From assembly GCF_003434055.1 (NCBI RefSeq), contig NZ_QVEX01000018.1, forward strand, positions 32,597 to 96,596: a stretch of DNA of 64,000 nt, written 5' to 3'. The DNA is from Enterocloster aldenensis (GTDB taxonomy: Bacteria > Bacillota > Clostridia > Lachnospirales > Lachnospiraceae). Of the stretch, positions 54,414 to 63,729 are shown in pieces (position 1 is the stretch's first letter; every line of letters starts with the position of its first letter). The position numbers and the translations under genes are program-made. The notes under the pieces were generated by a model that saw only the letters and a program-made list of their open reading frames with translations, did no database searches and had not been told where the DNA came from.

Positions 54414-55453
54414 CCGGCCCCTCCTTCATCCGCCACGGACCGGAAAATCCCGGCAAACCTCTCCAGCCACTGCTGCTTGTTCCTGTTCACCACCTCCAGG
54501 TCGTCATAGATAATGTGCAGGCCATCCTTATCTGGCAGATACTCCGGCTCATCCACGTCCTTGCGCACCGAACGGCGGTCCAGACGGTCCGCAATCATTG
54601 TCTGGGCATCCTTTCCAGTGACAAAATCCACAAACGCCTCAGCTTCTGCCAGGTGCCTGCTTCCCTTCACGATACAGACCACATCCGGAGTGGAAATGAC
54701 GCCTTCCTTCATGTACACCAGCCTGACAGGCTCCCCGTCCGCCACATAGCGGGCCGCCCCTTCCTCAAAGGTAAGCCCCACCACGAACCGTCCCTCGGCC
54801 ACTCCCTGGTACACATCCGCGGAGCCGCCAAGAAGGCAGCCGTTCAGGTTCCTTACAAACTGTTCCACATAATCCCAGCCCTCCTCCGGGTTTCCCTGTC
54901 CCATGGCGTAAAGCATATTGATCAGATGCTCATAAGCAGAGGATGAGGTGGACGGGTTACACATGGCAATCTTCCCCTTCAGCTCCGGCTTCAGCAGGTC
55001 CCCATATCCCTCCACCACCGTATCCCCAATCAGGTTGGTATTCACCATAAGGACGCTGGGCACGTCCGTGAACCGGCTTAAGTTGCCCTCCTGGTTCTTA
55101 AACTCATCCCTGACCATGTCCTCATTCTCATTCACATAAGGCTCAAACAGCTCCTGTCTGGGCATGGTGGTGGAAAGGGAGCCGCCCCAGAATATGTCGC
55201 AGGCCGGTTCCCTGTGCGCCTCCACCATGGATAGCAGTTCCCCGGTCCCCCCGGTCTGCACAAAGGTCTTCACCCCGGTCCTGCCCTCAAACTCAGACAC
55301 AATGGGGTTTATAAACTCCAACGGATGAGGGCAGTAGATAACCAGCGCCTCATCCGTCTCACCGGCAGCCCCGGTCTCCCCGCTGCCCCCGCATCCTGGG
55401 AGACAGAGGGAAATACCTATGGCTGCCGCATATATGATCCAATTCTTTTTCAT
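54410..55453 (-). CDS. Kinase-associated binding lipoprotein (FbpA/PgtC-like), right module
   Basis: A 347-residue lipoprotein with lipobox ISLCLPGC (Cys21). The fold follows the left-module binding protein closely: ALVIYCPHPLEFINPIVSEFE, TGGTGELLSMVEA, CDIFWGGSLSTTM, LLKPELKGKIAMCNPSTSSSAYEHL and VYQGVAEGRFVVGLTFEEGAARYV. It overlaps the kinase start by 4 nt, while the module's transporter has another binding protein at 58516-59712. This resembles Salmonella PgtC, a binding-protein-like partner of a sensor kinase. A sensing rather than transport role is therefore inferred. Confidence 0.88.
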   Translation of the reverse strand: MKKNWIIYAAAIGISLCLPGCGGSGETGAAGETDEALVIYCPHPLEFINPIVSEFEGRTGVKTFVQTGGTGELLSMVEAHREPACDIFWGGSLSTTMPRQELFEPYVNENEDMVRDEFKNQEGNLSRFTDVPSVLMVNTNLIGDTVVEGYGDLLKPELKGKIAMCNPSTSSSAYEHLINMLYAMGQGNPEEGWDYVEQFVRNLNGCLLGGSADVYQGVAEGRFVVGLTFEEGAARYVADGEPVRLVYMKEGVISTPDVVCIVKGSRHLAEAEAFVDFVTGKDAQTMIADRLDRRSVRKDVDEPEYLPDKDGLHIIYDDLEVVNRNKQQWLERFAGIFRSVADEGGAG

Positions 55454-55512
55454 TTAGTTTCCAGTGCCTCCCGGCGTTCATTGGATGATGAATGTCCATA
55501 TGCTTAATTGTA

Positions 55513-56598
55513 TCAACCAGCTGAAAGAATGTAAACCCCCTTGGGGTCGAAATCCAGATACGCCTTCTCGCCCACCTCGTAAATCCTCCGGTTCACCGGA
55601 TTATAATCCGTTATCTGAATCATCATGTTCCCCACCATGACCTCATAGTACTGGTAGGAACCCATGAAGGTGGAAAGGCTAACCGTTGCCTCCAAAAGCC
55701 CCTGTTCCGCCAGGGTGGCCCCCTCCGGGCGGATGACCAGGGTGGCGTCCGCGCCGGAATCTGCATGGGCAAAATTATTGACCTCCAGCTCCTGTCCCAC
55801 CACGTCAATCACTGCTTTTTCACCGCTGACAGACTTCACCTTTGCGTCCAGGAAGTTGGCCTCGCCGATAAAGTCAGCCACAAACCTGGAGGAAGGATGG
55901 TAATAAATCTCCCTGGGCGTGCCAATCTGCTCCACCTTGCCCTGGCTCATGATGATGATCTTATCGGAAATGCTCATGGCCTCGGACTGGTCGTGGGTCA
56001 CGTAGATGGCGGTAATCCCCACCTTCTGCTGGATTTTGCGGATTTCCGTCCGCATGGTCACGCGCAGCTTGGCGTCCAGGTTGCTCAAAGGCTCATCAAA
56101 CAGCAGCACGCTTGGCTCAATCACCAGGGCCCTTGCCAGCGCCACACGCTGCTGCTGGCCGCCGGACAGCTGGTTGGTCATCCGGGACTCCATGCCTTCC
56201 ATCTCCACCATCTTAAGTATGTTCATGACCCGCTCATGGATTTCCTCCTTGGGGAGCTTTCGTATCTTAAGGCCGTAGGCCACGTTGTCAAATACATTGA
56301 TATGGGGCAGGAGGGCGTAGCTTTGGAATACCATGGCCGTATCCCTTTTATTAGGCGTCAGCGCATTGATGTTCTCATCCCCCAGGTAGATATCCCCCTC
56401 ATCCGGGCTTTCAAACCCCGCAATCATGCGGAGCGTAGTGGTCTTGCCGCAGCCGGACGGGCCCAGCAGGGTCACGAAGGAACCCGGCTCAATATCCAGC
56501 GTGGTATCCTGCACCGCGTAAAACTCCTTCCCCGTCTTGGGGTCTGTATATATCTTGGAAATGTGGTCCAGACGGACACCCTTTTTCTGCTTTTCCAT
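55513..56598 (-). CDS. ABC transporter ATP-binding protein (PotA/FbpC-like), right module
   Basis: A 361-residue ATPase. Walker A GPSGCGKTTTLRMI, Q-loop VFQSYALLPHI, signature QLSGGQQQRVALARA, Walker B VLLFDEPLSNLDAKLR, and switch His in YVTHDQSEAMSI. A TOBE domain fills the C-terminal third (LVIRPEGATL). The permease gene ends 12 nt upstream. It shares the family of the left-module ATPase but is not coupled in the same gene order. Confidence 0.93.
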   Translation of the reverse strand: MEKQKKGVRLDHISKIYTDPKTGKEFYAVQDTTLDIEPGSFVTLLGPSGCGKTTTLRMIAGFESPDEGDIYLGDENINALTPNKRDTAMVFQSYALLPHINVFDNVAYGLKIRKLPKEEIHERVMNILKMVEMEGMESRMTNQLSGGQQQRVALARALVIEPSVLLFDEPLSNLDAKLRVTMRTEIRKIQQKVGITAIYVTHDQSEAMSISDKIIIMSQGKVEQIGTPREIYYHPSSRFVADFIGEANFLDAKVKSVSGEKAVIDVVGQELEVNNFAHADSGADATLVIRPEGATLAEQGLLEATVSLSTFMGSYQYYEVMVGNMMIQITDYNPVNRRIYEVGEKAYLDFDPKGVYILSAG

Positions 56599-56610
56599 GT
56601 TATTATCCTC

Positions 56611-58323
56611 CTATTCCTCAGCCTTAATCTTCCTGCTGACACCAAAGAACTTCATCATTGTATCCATAAGCAGCACCGCGCCGTATGTAATGACAATCAA
56701 TACGGTTGCGTACGCACAGGCCACCCCGTAGTTTCCTTTTTCCGCCTGCTCGTTTATCTGGCAGGTAATCAGCAGGAAGTCCGGTGTTACCAGCAGGATA
56801 ATGGCGGAAATAGCCGTGATGCTCCGCACAAATGCCGTTACAAGGCCGCTGAAGAAAGAATCCTTAATCAGCGGAAGGGTTACGGTCATGAAAACCTTGG
56901 CCGAATTAGCCCCCATGTCATATGCGGATTCCTCAATGGACTTGTCAATCTGGCGCAGGGCTGAGATGCCGCTCCTGGTGCCGGTGGGAAGGCTCCGCAC
57001 AATGAACACGATGATCAGGATAAGCCCGCTTCCGTAAAGGCTGCTCATGATTCCTGTGCCGAACAGCCCCCTTGCATAACCGCGGATGTATCCGATACCT
57101 AAAACCGTACCGGGAACCGCCATGGCCAGCATGGATACAAACTCAATGAATCCTTTGGCCTTGAACTTTTTCTTCACCACAAGGTAGGAAATCACCATGG
57201 ATAAAAACGCGGTCAAAGGGGCTGCAATGGCTGAAAGCACAAAGGAATCCTTAAATGCCTTCAGTCCGCTGGTCTTGAACATGTACTGGAACCACTTAAG
57301 GCTCAGGCTGTAATCCCTGCCCCAGAGGGTGAACATGGCGCCGAACGGGACCATGATATACATTAACAGTACGAACGCAGCCACCAGCCCGCAGAATATG
57401 GTAAGGGGCACGGTCACGCTCTTATCCTCAATCAGCATCCTCATGCGGGAGGCCTTGCCGGTAAGGGTTGCGGCTGTCTTCTTCTCCAGATAATACTTCT
57501 GTATCAGGAACAGCACAACGGTCAGGGACAGAAGCACCACGGCCATGGCCGCTGCTCCCGTGGAATCATAGGCGCCTGTGACCTGCAGGTAGATTGTGGT
57601 TGCCAGGGTATCGTAGGAACCGCCGATTAGCATGGGGTTTGCAAAGTCCGCCACGGACTCGATGAAAGTAACCAGGAATGCATTGCCCAGGCCGGGAAGG
57701 AGAAGGGGGAAGGTGACGCTTGTAAATACCTTCCATCGGCTGGCACCCATATCCCTGGTGGCCTCCTCAAGGGACGGGTCTATGTTCTTTAAAAGCCCTT
57801 TTAACATCAGGTAACACACCGGGAAAAATGTCAGGGTCTGTACAATGGCGATTCCCTTAAGCCCGTATACATTGGAATCATAGATGCCCAAAAGGGACCT
57901 GGTAATGATTCCGCTGCGTCCAAACAGCATAATCATGGAAAGGGACAGTACAAAAGGCGGGGATACCACCGGAAGCATGGATACCAGCGCAAACAGCTTT
58001 TCAAGGATTTTTGTCCTAAGCTTTACATACACCTCCACATAAGCAAATAAAAGACCGATGGCAGTGGAGGTAAATCCGGTAATCAGACCCAGCACCACTG
58101 TATTTTTAAATGCTTTCTGGAACCGCTCCAGACTCAGTACCCGCTTAAACACATCCAGTGTGACACCGCCCTCCTCGGTGCGGAAGCTGTCCACCAGCAG
58201 CATCAGGAGAGGATACAGGATGAACAGTGCCAGGAAGATGAGCAGTACCACGATCATGCCCACCAGGATGGGGTCTGAGAAAAATTTCTTGCGCTCTAAC
58301 TGCGCGCTTTGTTTTCTGGCCAC
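56611..58323 (-). CDS. ABC transporter permease, double-length FbpB-type, right module
   Basis: A 570-residue protein with about 12 helices and two EAA loops, EATRDMGASRWKVFTSVTFP and ESAYDMGANSAKVFMTVTLP. GPFVLSLSMIMLFGRSGI-like segments (PPFVLSLSMIMLFGRSG) and the internal repeat show two fused permease domains. The start codon is GTG at 58323, with GGGGGG 7 nt upstream. It lies between the main binding-protein gene and the ATPase gene, separated from the former by a strong hairpin. Confidence 0.92.
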   Translation of the reverse strand: MARKQSAQLERKKFFSDPILVGMIVVLLIFLALFILYPLLMLLVDSFRTEEGGVTLDVFKRVLSLERFQKAFKNTVVLGLITGFTSTAIGLLFAYVEVYVKLRTKILEKLFALVSMLPVVSPPFVLSLSMIMLFGRSGIITRSLLGIYDSNVYGLKGIAIVQTLTFFPVCYLMLKGLLKNIDPSLEEATRDMGASRWKVFTSVTFPLLLPGLGNAFLVTFIESVADFANPMLIGGSYDTLATTIYLQVTGAYDSTGAAAMAVVLLSLTVVLFLIQKYYLEKKTAATLTGKASRMRMLIEDKSVTVPLTIFCGLVAAFVLLMYIMVPFGAMFTLWGRDYSLSLKWFQYMFKTSGLKAFKDSFVLSAIAAPLTAFLSMVISYLVVKKKFKAKGFIEFVSMLAMAVPGTVLGIGYIRGYARGLFGTGIMSSLYGSGLILIIVFIVRSLPTGTRSGISALRQIDKSIEESAYDMGANSAKVFMTVTLPLIKDSFFSGLVTAFVRSITAISAIILLVTPDFLLITCQINEQAEKGNYGVACAYATVLIVITYGAVLLMDTMMKFFGVSRKIKAEE

Positions 58324-58420
58324 GTAAAGGCCCCCCTTTCTATCCGGGCCCCCAAAAGGCGCCCCATTTCTATCCGGAACGCCCGGGCGCCCCGCTCTGC
58401 ATAAGCATCAAAGGAGAAAA

Positions 58421-58456
58421 TGCTGCGTAATGTACGTTCCGGCGCATTACGCAGCA
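58421..58456 (-). promoter_or_regulatory. 12-bp hairpin between the right-module binding-protein and permease genes
   Basis: TGCTGCGTAATG (58421-58432) and CATTACGCAGCA (58445-58456) are perfect inverted copies with a 12-nt loop. On the minus strand TTTTCTCC follows, so it may partly terminate or stabilise the upstream binding-protein mRNA. Confidence 0.7.
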
Positions 58457-58515
58457 CTATCCTGTCAACCTATCCTATCTTATTGTAAATCCATGTCATG
58501 CCTTGGATTCCCTTC

Positions 58516-59712
58516 TTATTCCGTCAGGAAACGGCTGCTGTCCGCACTGTCTGCAGAACTTCCAAGGGCTTCAAAGAAATCTTCCACGTACTTGGCGCTG
58601 TTTTCCTTTGCATCCTCAAAATCATAATCAATGGTATTGTTCATGTCCAGTCCGAACCTGGTTGCTTCCTCAGGCTGGGTTGCGTTGCTCAGCACCAGGA
58701 ACTGGTAGGAGCCGTTCTCTTTTGCATGATCCACACAGTCAGGAGACAGTGCATACTCAATCCACAGCTTGGCAGCGTTTGGATGGGTACAGCCATTGAA
58801 GATTGCGGTAGCGCCAACCTCAAAGGAGGTTCCGTCTTCCGGTACGATTAACTGGATATTGTCATATCCCTGAAGAATCTGGTAAATGCCGTCATGGAGA
58901 AAGCCGATACCGATGACGCACTCGCCCGGGCCTACCATCTTGGATGGGCCGGAACCGGACTTGGTGTACTGGGAAATATTCTTGTCCAGCTTCTTAAAGT
59001 ATTCCATGGCCTCATCATGGCCCTTCATCTGAACCATGGTGTTGATGAGCAGCTTCGCTGTTCCTGCCGTATTGGGGTTGGACAGCATGATCAGTCCCTT
59101 ATACTCTTCCTTTGTCAGGTCATCCCATGTCTTGGGCGCTTCCAGGCCTAAGCGGTCCAGTTCTTCCGTGTTCACCATGAAGCCCAGGATGCCTTTGTAG
59201 ATTCCATACCAGCAGTCGGTGGGATCTTTGTATTTGTCACTAATCAGGTTCTTGGCATTAATTGCGTCATACTGCATCAGCAGTCCGTCTGCAACCGCCT
59301 CATTATAAGGGTCAGTGGTTCCGCCGAACCAAACATCGGCAGAAGGTTTTCCTGCCTCTTCAGAAATCTTGGTATAAACTTCTGAAGTGGAAAGTCTCTG
59401 ATACTTTGTCTTGATTCCGTAGAGCTTTTCAAAGTTCTGGCATGCAGCTGACAGGTATTCCTCCTCACAGGAGCCGTATACGGTCAGTTCGCCCTCGGCC
59501 TTGGCTGCCTCTATCAGGGCGTCCATATCCCCTCCGGCTGCCTCTGCTGCCGTGGTATCCGCCGCCTCCTTGCTCTCCTCCCCCGCTGCCTCGGTTGCAG
59601 CCGTGGTGGCAGGAGCCGCCGTGGTGGTTGGATCTGCCGCCTTTCCACCGCCGCATGCGGTAAGGCTCAGTGCCATGGTACATGCTAACAATAGTGCCAG
59701 TCTTTTCTTCAT
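58516..59712 (-). CDS. ABC transporter substrate-binding lipoprotein, right module
   Basis: A 398-residue lipoprotein with lipobox LSLTAC (Cys20) and a long Thr/Ala/Glu-rich spacer (residues ~25-65). The binding fold includes ELTVYGSCEEEYLSAACQNFEK, DVWFGGTTDPYNEAVADGLL, YKGLIMLSNPNTAGTAKLLI and GPGECVIGIGFLHDG (first parts quoted). It belongs to the FbpA/AfuA/phosphonate group; the ligand is unknown. AGGAGGGG precedes the ATG. It is the first gene of the run SBP-permease-ATPase-second SBP-kinase-regulator, and its upstream region carries a direct repeat typical of AraC-type regulator sites. Confidence 0.9.
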   Translation of the reverse strand: MKKRLALLLACTMALSLTACGGGKAADPTTTAAPATTAATEAAGEESKEAADTTAAEAAGGDMDALIEAAKAEGELTVYGSCEEEYLSAACQNFEKLYGIKTKYQRLSTSEVYTKISEEAGKPSADVWFGGTTDPYNEAVADGLLMQYDAINAKNLISDKYKDPTDCWYGIYKGILGFMVNTEELDRLGLEAPKTWDDLTKEEYKGLIMLSNPNTAGTAKLLINTMVQMKGHDEAMEYFKKLDKNISQYTKSGSGPSKMVGPGECVIGIGFLHDGIYQILQGYDNIQLIVPEDGTSFEVGATAIFNGCTHPNAAKLWIEYALSPDCVDHAKENGSYQFLVLSNATQPEEATRFGLDMNNTIDYDFEDAKENSAKYVEDFFEALGSSADSADSSRFLTE

Positions 59713-59775
59713 AATAAAACCCCTCCTATCTTTTCTGGTGATTCCATCATAGCAGAAAACAAGGTGGGGGAAAAC

Positions 59776-59803
59776 CGTGATTTAAGTAATTTTGTCGTGA
59801 TTT
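59776..59803. promoter_or_regulatory. CGTGATTT direct repeat, 20-bp spaced, upstream of the right-module binding-protein gene
   Basis: Two identical CGTGATTT half-sites start at 59776 and 59796, that is, two helical turns apart on one face of the DNA. They lie 64-91 bp upstream of the ATG, a usual place for activation by AraC-type regulators such as the one at 51911-52687. Confidence 0.5.
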
Positions 59804-59920
59804 CTGAACTTGTGGTCAATTTTTTTATTAATTATACACAATCGCATGACAGTGAAACGTTCCCCACAGAACACACCGCCCCTGTTTTCTTCAACCTTAT
59901 TCCTTCCTAAAGAAACCCTC

Positions 59921-59951
59921 TTGACTATCGGGTTACCCTATAGGGTACAAT
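59921..59951 (+). promoter_or_regulatory. MerR-type promoter of the heterodimeric ABC exporter
   Basis: -35 TTGACT (59921-59926) and -10 TACAAT (59946-59951) are 19 bp apart. The spacer contains the perfect palindrome TACCCTATAGGGTA (59934-59947). Sequence from the -35 through the spacer is nearly the same as in the MATE promoter at 50506. Confidence 0.8.
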
Positions 59952-60012
59952 AATACGGTTATCCAGGGTAATGATACCTTCATACCACCCAAATCCAAAG
60001 GAGAGTGTTCAG

Positions 60013-61740
60013 ATGCATCTGATTCTACATTATTTAAAACGCTATAAAATTTACGTATTCTTCAACCTCCTGGCCATCCTGGGATTTGCCACGGCAGAGC
60101 TTGGCATTCCCACCATCGTTTCCCGTATGATTGACAACGGCATCATATTAAATGACCGCGCTTACATCTACAAAATGGGAGCAGCCATCCTGGCCGTGGC
60201 TGTTGCCGGAGGCATTGGGAACGTGCTGCTGGCCTACTGCAGTTCCCTGGTCAGTTCCCGGGTGACCAGGGATATCCGCAATGATATCTTCCGCAAGGCC
60301 CAGGAGTTTTCCCACACCGAATACAACAAGTTCGGCATATCCAGCATGATAACAAGGACCACCAATGACGCATTCATCCTGATGCAGTTCATCAACATCA
60401 TCCTGCGCACCGCCCTGCTGACCCCGATCATGATCATCATCAGCATGTTCATGGTCATCCGCACCAGCATGACCCTGTCCATGGTCATCGGAGGCTGTGT
60501 GCCCATTATCTGCCTTGGGGTATATCTGATAGCCAGGACCAGCAACCCGATCAGCACCCGGCAGCAGAAGGGACTGGATAAGTTAAACAGGATTACCAGG
60601 GAGAACCTGACCGGGGTCAGGGTCATCCGGGCATTCTGTAAGGATGAATATGAAACAGAACGGTTTGACCAGGCCAACGAAGATTACGCAGCCAATGCAA
60701 AAAAGCTGTTCAAACTCATGTCCGTGACACAGCCATCCTTTTTCCTGCTCTTAAACCTGGCTGTTTCCATTGTCTTTGTCCTGTCCAGCAGGCTGATTGA
60801 CATGGGAAGCCTTCAGGTGGGCAACCTGGTTGCGTTCCAGGAATACATGTTCCACGCCATGTTCTCCATGATGATGTTCTCCCTGGTGTTCGTCATGTAT
60901 CCCAGGGCTGAAATCAGCGCCAGGAGAATCAAGGAACTATTAGATGAGGAGCCCCTTATACAGAACCCCAGGAATCCGGTCACTGCGGGCGATGGCAGCG
61001 GCACCCTGGTATTTGATCACGTGTCCTTCCAGTATCCGGACGGAGAGGCGCCGGTCCTCCGGGATATCACCTTTGAGGCCAGGCGGGGGGATACCATTGC
61101 CTTCATCGGCAGCACGGGAAGCGGAAAAAGCACCCTGATTAACCTGATTCCCAGGTTTTATGACATCAGTTCCGGCAGCATCCGCATCGACAATGTGGAT
61201 GTGCGCAGATATGACCTGAAGGCGCTGCGGGAAAAAATCGGCTTCATCCCCCAGAAGGCGCTGCTGTTCACAGGAAGCATCAATGAAAATATCCGCTATG
61301 GTAAGCACAATGCAGTCCAGACCGAGGTGGAGCACTCTGCCAAGGTGGCCCAGGCCTATGATTTCATCACGGAAAAGCCCAAACAGTTTGAAGAAATGAT
61401 TGAAGAAGGCGGCGGCAACGTATCCGGCGGACAGCGCCAGAGACTCAGCATTGCCCGGGCCGTTGTGCGCAAGCCTGATATCTATATTTTTGACGATTCA
61501 TTTTCCGCCCTGGACTTTAAAACAGATGCCAATCTGAGAAAACAGCTGAAATACGAGACAAAAGATGCCATAACCCTGATTGTGGCTCAAAGGGTCACAT
61601 CCATCATGGATGCAACCAGGATCATTGTGCTGAATGAAGGCGCGGTGGTTGGGATCGGGACACACAGGGAACTGCTTAAAACCTGCAGTATTTACCATGA
61701 AATTGCCTTAAGCCAGCTGTCAGAGGAGGAATTAGCATGA
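60013..61740 (+). CDS. ABC exporter half-transporter with degenerate catalytic site (heterodimer subunit A)
   Basis: A 575-residue type IV exporter half: six helices (residues ~15-300) then an ATPase domain with Walker A FIGSTGSGKSTLINLIP, signature NVSGGQRQRLSIARAV and Walker B IYIFDDSFSALD. The usual catalytic Glu after Walker B is Asp, as in the non-catalytic site of heterodimeric exporters such as LmrCD, BmrCD and TM287/288. ATG 60013 was chosen with AAAGGAGAG 7 nt upstream. It overlaps the partner gene by 4 nt. Expected to export drugs or other hydrophobic compounds. Confidence 0.92.
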   Translation: MHLILHYLKRYKIYVFFNLLAILGFATAELGIPTIVSRMIDNGIILNDRAYIYKMGAAILAVAVAGGIGNVLLAYCSSLVSSRVTRDIRNDIFRKAQEFSHTEYNKFGISSMITRTTNDAFILMQFINIILRTALLTPIMIIISMFMVIRTSMTLSMVIGGCVPIICLGVYLIARTSNPISTRQQKGLDKLNRITRENLTGVRVIRAFCKDEYETERFDQANEDYAANAKKLFKLMSVTQPSFFLLLNLAVSIVFVLSSRLIDMGSLQVGNLVAFQEYMFHAMFSMMMFSLVFVMYPRAEISARRIKELLDEEPLIQNPRNPVTAGDGSGTLVFDHVSFQYPDGEAPVLRDITFEARRGDTIAFIGSTGSGKSTLINLIPRFYDISSGSIRIDNVDVRRYDLKALREKIGFIPQKALLFTGSINENIRYGKHNAVQTEVEHSAKVAQAYDFITEKPKQFEEMIEEGGGNVSGGQRQRLSIARAVVRKPDIYIFDDSFSALDFKTDANLRKQLKYETKDAITLIVAQRVTSIMDATRIIVLNEGAVVGIGTHRELLKTCSIYHEIALSQLSEEELA

Positions 61741-63491
61741 AAATGAACACCACAGGAATGAGGCGCCTGATCCCATACCTGAAAAAATACCGTTTTAAGA
61801 TAACCGGGGCCATCCTGCTGATTGTGGCGGCCTCATGTCTCATAGCATTAAGTCCTACCCTGGAAGGAATGATAACCACCCAGCTGTTCCAGGATGTGAC
61901 AGCTGGACACGGGGTGGATTTCACAGTCATATACAGGATCGTGGCAACCCTGCTGCTTGTTTATGTGACAGGGGCCATCTGCAACTGCTCCTACCAGTTC
62001 CTCTTAACCGACGCCATCCAGAGCGCCATGGTGGACTTGAGGAACGATGTGGAGAGCAAGATCAGACGCCTGCCCATCGCCTATTTTGACCAGCATCCCC
62101 TGGGGGATACCATGAGCCGTGTCACCAACGACATGGAAACCATATCCAATGCCCTGCAGCAAAGCTTTGCCCAGATACTTAACGCCATCTTAGGACTGAC
62201 CCTGGCCGTTGCCATGATGTTCTCCATCCAGTGGAAGATGGCCCTGGCCTCCATGCTAATCATCATTGGCTCCGTGGTCATTTCCAAGATGATTGTAAAA
62301 AAATCCCAGCCTCTGTTCGAAAAGCAGCAGAGCTCCCTGGGCAGCCTAAGCGGCGTAGTCCAGGAAAGCTTTACCGGATTTAATGAAATCAAGCTGTTCG
62401 GCAAACAGGAGGACGCCCTGGCCGACTTCATGGCCGCCAACAGCGAACTCTGCCAGAACGGGTTCAAGGCCCAGTTCATCAGCGGCCTCATGTCTCCCCT
62501 GGTATCCTTCATCACCTATGTGGGTATTGGCTGTATTGCCATCATGGGCGCGCTGTACGCCTTGTCCGGGGTCATTGCCGTTGGACAGCTGCAGGCTTTT
62601 ATCCGTTATATCTGGCAGGTAAACCAGCCATTGTCCCAGATGACACAGCTGTCATCCGCCCTCCAGTCCTCTGCCGCCGCCGTGCACAGGGTATTTGAAT
62701 TCTTAAACGAGGAGGAAGAGCCGGAGGATGAACGCTGTCAGGCAGCGCCGGAACATGTGGAAGGAAACGTGACATTTGAAAATGTACACTTTTCCTACAC
62801 ACCGGAGAAACCGCTGCTCCAGGGCCTGAACGCCCGGGTGGAAAGCGGGCAGATGGTTGCCATCGTAGGACCTACCGGAGTGGGAAAGACCACCCTGATT
62901 AACCTGCTGATGCGCTTCTATGACGTGACTGGGGGCGCCATCCTCATAGACGGCATTGACATCCGCCATATGAAACGGAAGGACCTGCGCTCCAAATTCG
63001 GCATGGTGCTTCAGGATACCTGGCTGTTCAAAGGAACCATCCGGGACAACATTGCCTACGGCAAGGACGATGCCACGGACGCCGATGTCATCCGGGCAGC
63101 CAAGATTGCCAATGTCCACCACTTCATCAAGACGCTGCCGGAAGGTTATGACATGATATTAAATGAGGAATCCAGCAACATTTCCCAGGGCGAAAAACAG
63201 CTTTTAACCATTGCCCGGGCCGTGCTGTGCGATCCGCCGATCCTTATCCTGGACGAGGCAACCAGCTCGGTTGACACCCGGTTGGAACACATGCTTCAGG
63301 ACGCCATGCAGAATATCATGAAGGGGCGCACCTCCTTTGTGATTGCCCACCGCCTATCCACCATCCGCAATGCGGATTTAATCCTTGTGATGCGTGACGG
63401 CAATATCGTGGAACAGGGAACCCATGAAGAACTGCTTGTGAAAAAGGGGTATTATGAACAGCTGTACCATGCGCAGTTTGCAGAGGTGTGA
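61737..63491 (+). CDS. ABC exporter half-transporter with canonical ATPase (heterodimer subunit B)
   Basis: A 584-residue partner of the preceding gene. Six helices, then Walker A IVGPTGVGKTTLINLLM, signature NISQGEKQLLTIARAVL and Walker B ILILDEATSSVDTRLE with the catalytic Glu, and the switch His in VIAHRLSTIRNADL. Intact here and degenerate in the partner is the standard asymmetry of heterodimeric multidrug exporters. Translation is coupled by an ATGA overlap. A strong terminator lies 170 nt downstream. Confidence 0.93.
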   Translation: MKMNTTGMRRLIPYLKKYRFKITGAILLIVAASCLIALSPTLEGMITTQLFQDVTAGHGVDFTVIYRIVATLLLVYVTGAICNCSYQFLLTDAIQSAMVDLRNDVESKIRRLPIAYFDQHPLGDTMSRVTNDMETISNALQQSFAQILNAILGLTLAVAMMFSIQWKMALASMLIIIGSVVISKMIVKKSQPLFEKQQSSLGSLSGVVQESFTGFNEIKLFGKQEDALADFMAANSELCQNGFKAQFISGLMSPLVSFITYVGIGCIAIMGALYALSGVIAVGQLQAFIRYIWQVNQPLSQMTQLSSALQSSAAAVHRVFEFLNEEEEPEDERCQAAPEHVEGNVTFENVHFSYTPEKPLLQGLNARVESGQMVAIVGPTGVGKTTLINLLMRFYDVTGGAILIDGIDIRHMKRKDLRSKFGMVLQDTWLFKGTIRDNIAYGKDDATDADVIRAAKIANVHHFIKTLPEGYDMILNEESSNISQGEKQLLTIARAVLCDPPILILDEATSSVDTRLEHMLQDAMQNIMKGRTSFVIAHRLSTIRNADLILVMRDGNIVEQGTHEELLVKKGYYEQLYHAQFAEV

Positions 63492-63562
63492 TTGGGGAGG
63501 ACGGTGTGCCAGCGGATGGCATATCCGCGGGCGGCAGGTAAGCAGATGGCGTGGCGGCGGAC

Positions 63563-63607
63563 AACACATCGGTAGATAACACATTAGTAAATAACACATT
63601 GCTAACT
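63563..63607. repeat. Three 15-bp tandem units downstream of the exporter
   Basis: AACACATCGGTAGAT, AACACATTAGTAAAT and AACACATTGCTAACT follow one another without gaps in the non-coding stretch after the exporter stop. Meaning unknown. Confidence 0.6.
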
Positions 63608-63658
63608 TAGTATGATTCCTGATATTGTATACAGGTACTTCTGACAGAATAATTAATG

Positions 63659-63699
63659 AAAAATGCAGGAAGAAATGATACCTCTTCCTGCATTTTTTT
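63659..63699. terminator. Bidirectional terminator
   Basis: AAAATGCAGGAAGA and TCTTCCTGCATTTT form a 14-bp stem with A- and T-tracts on both sides. It ends the exporter operon on the plus strand and can also serve the permease remnant on the minus strand. Confidence 0.85.
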
Positions 63700-63729
63700 A
63701 TACTATATTAATACATCCATCCCCCATCA

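Noticed and set aside
55765..56964. 399-codon plus-strand open frame
   Set aside because: Antisense to the right-module ATPase and permease genes; a shadow of their codon usage.
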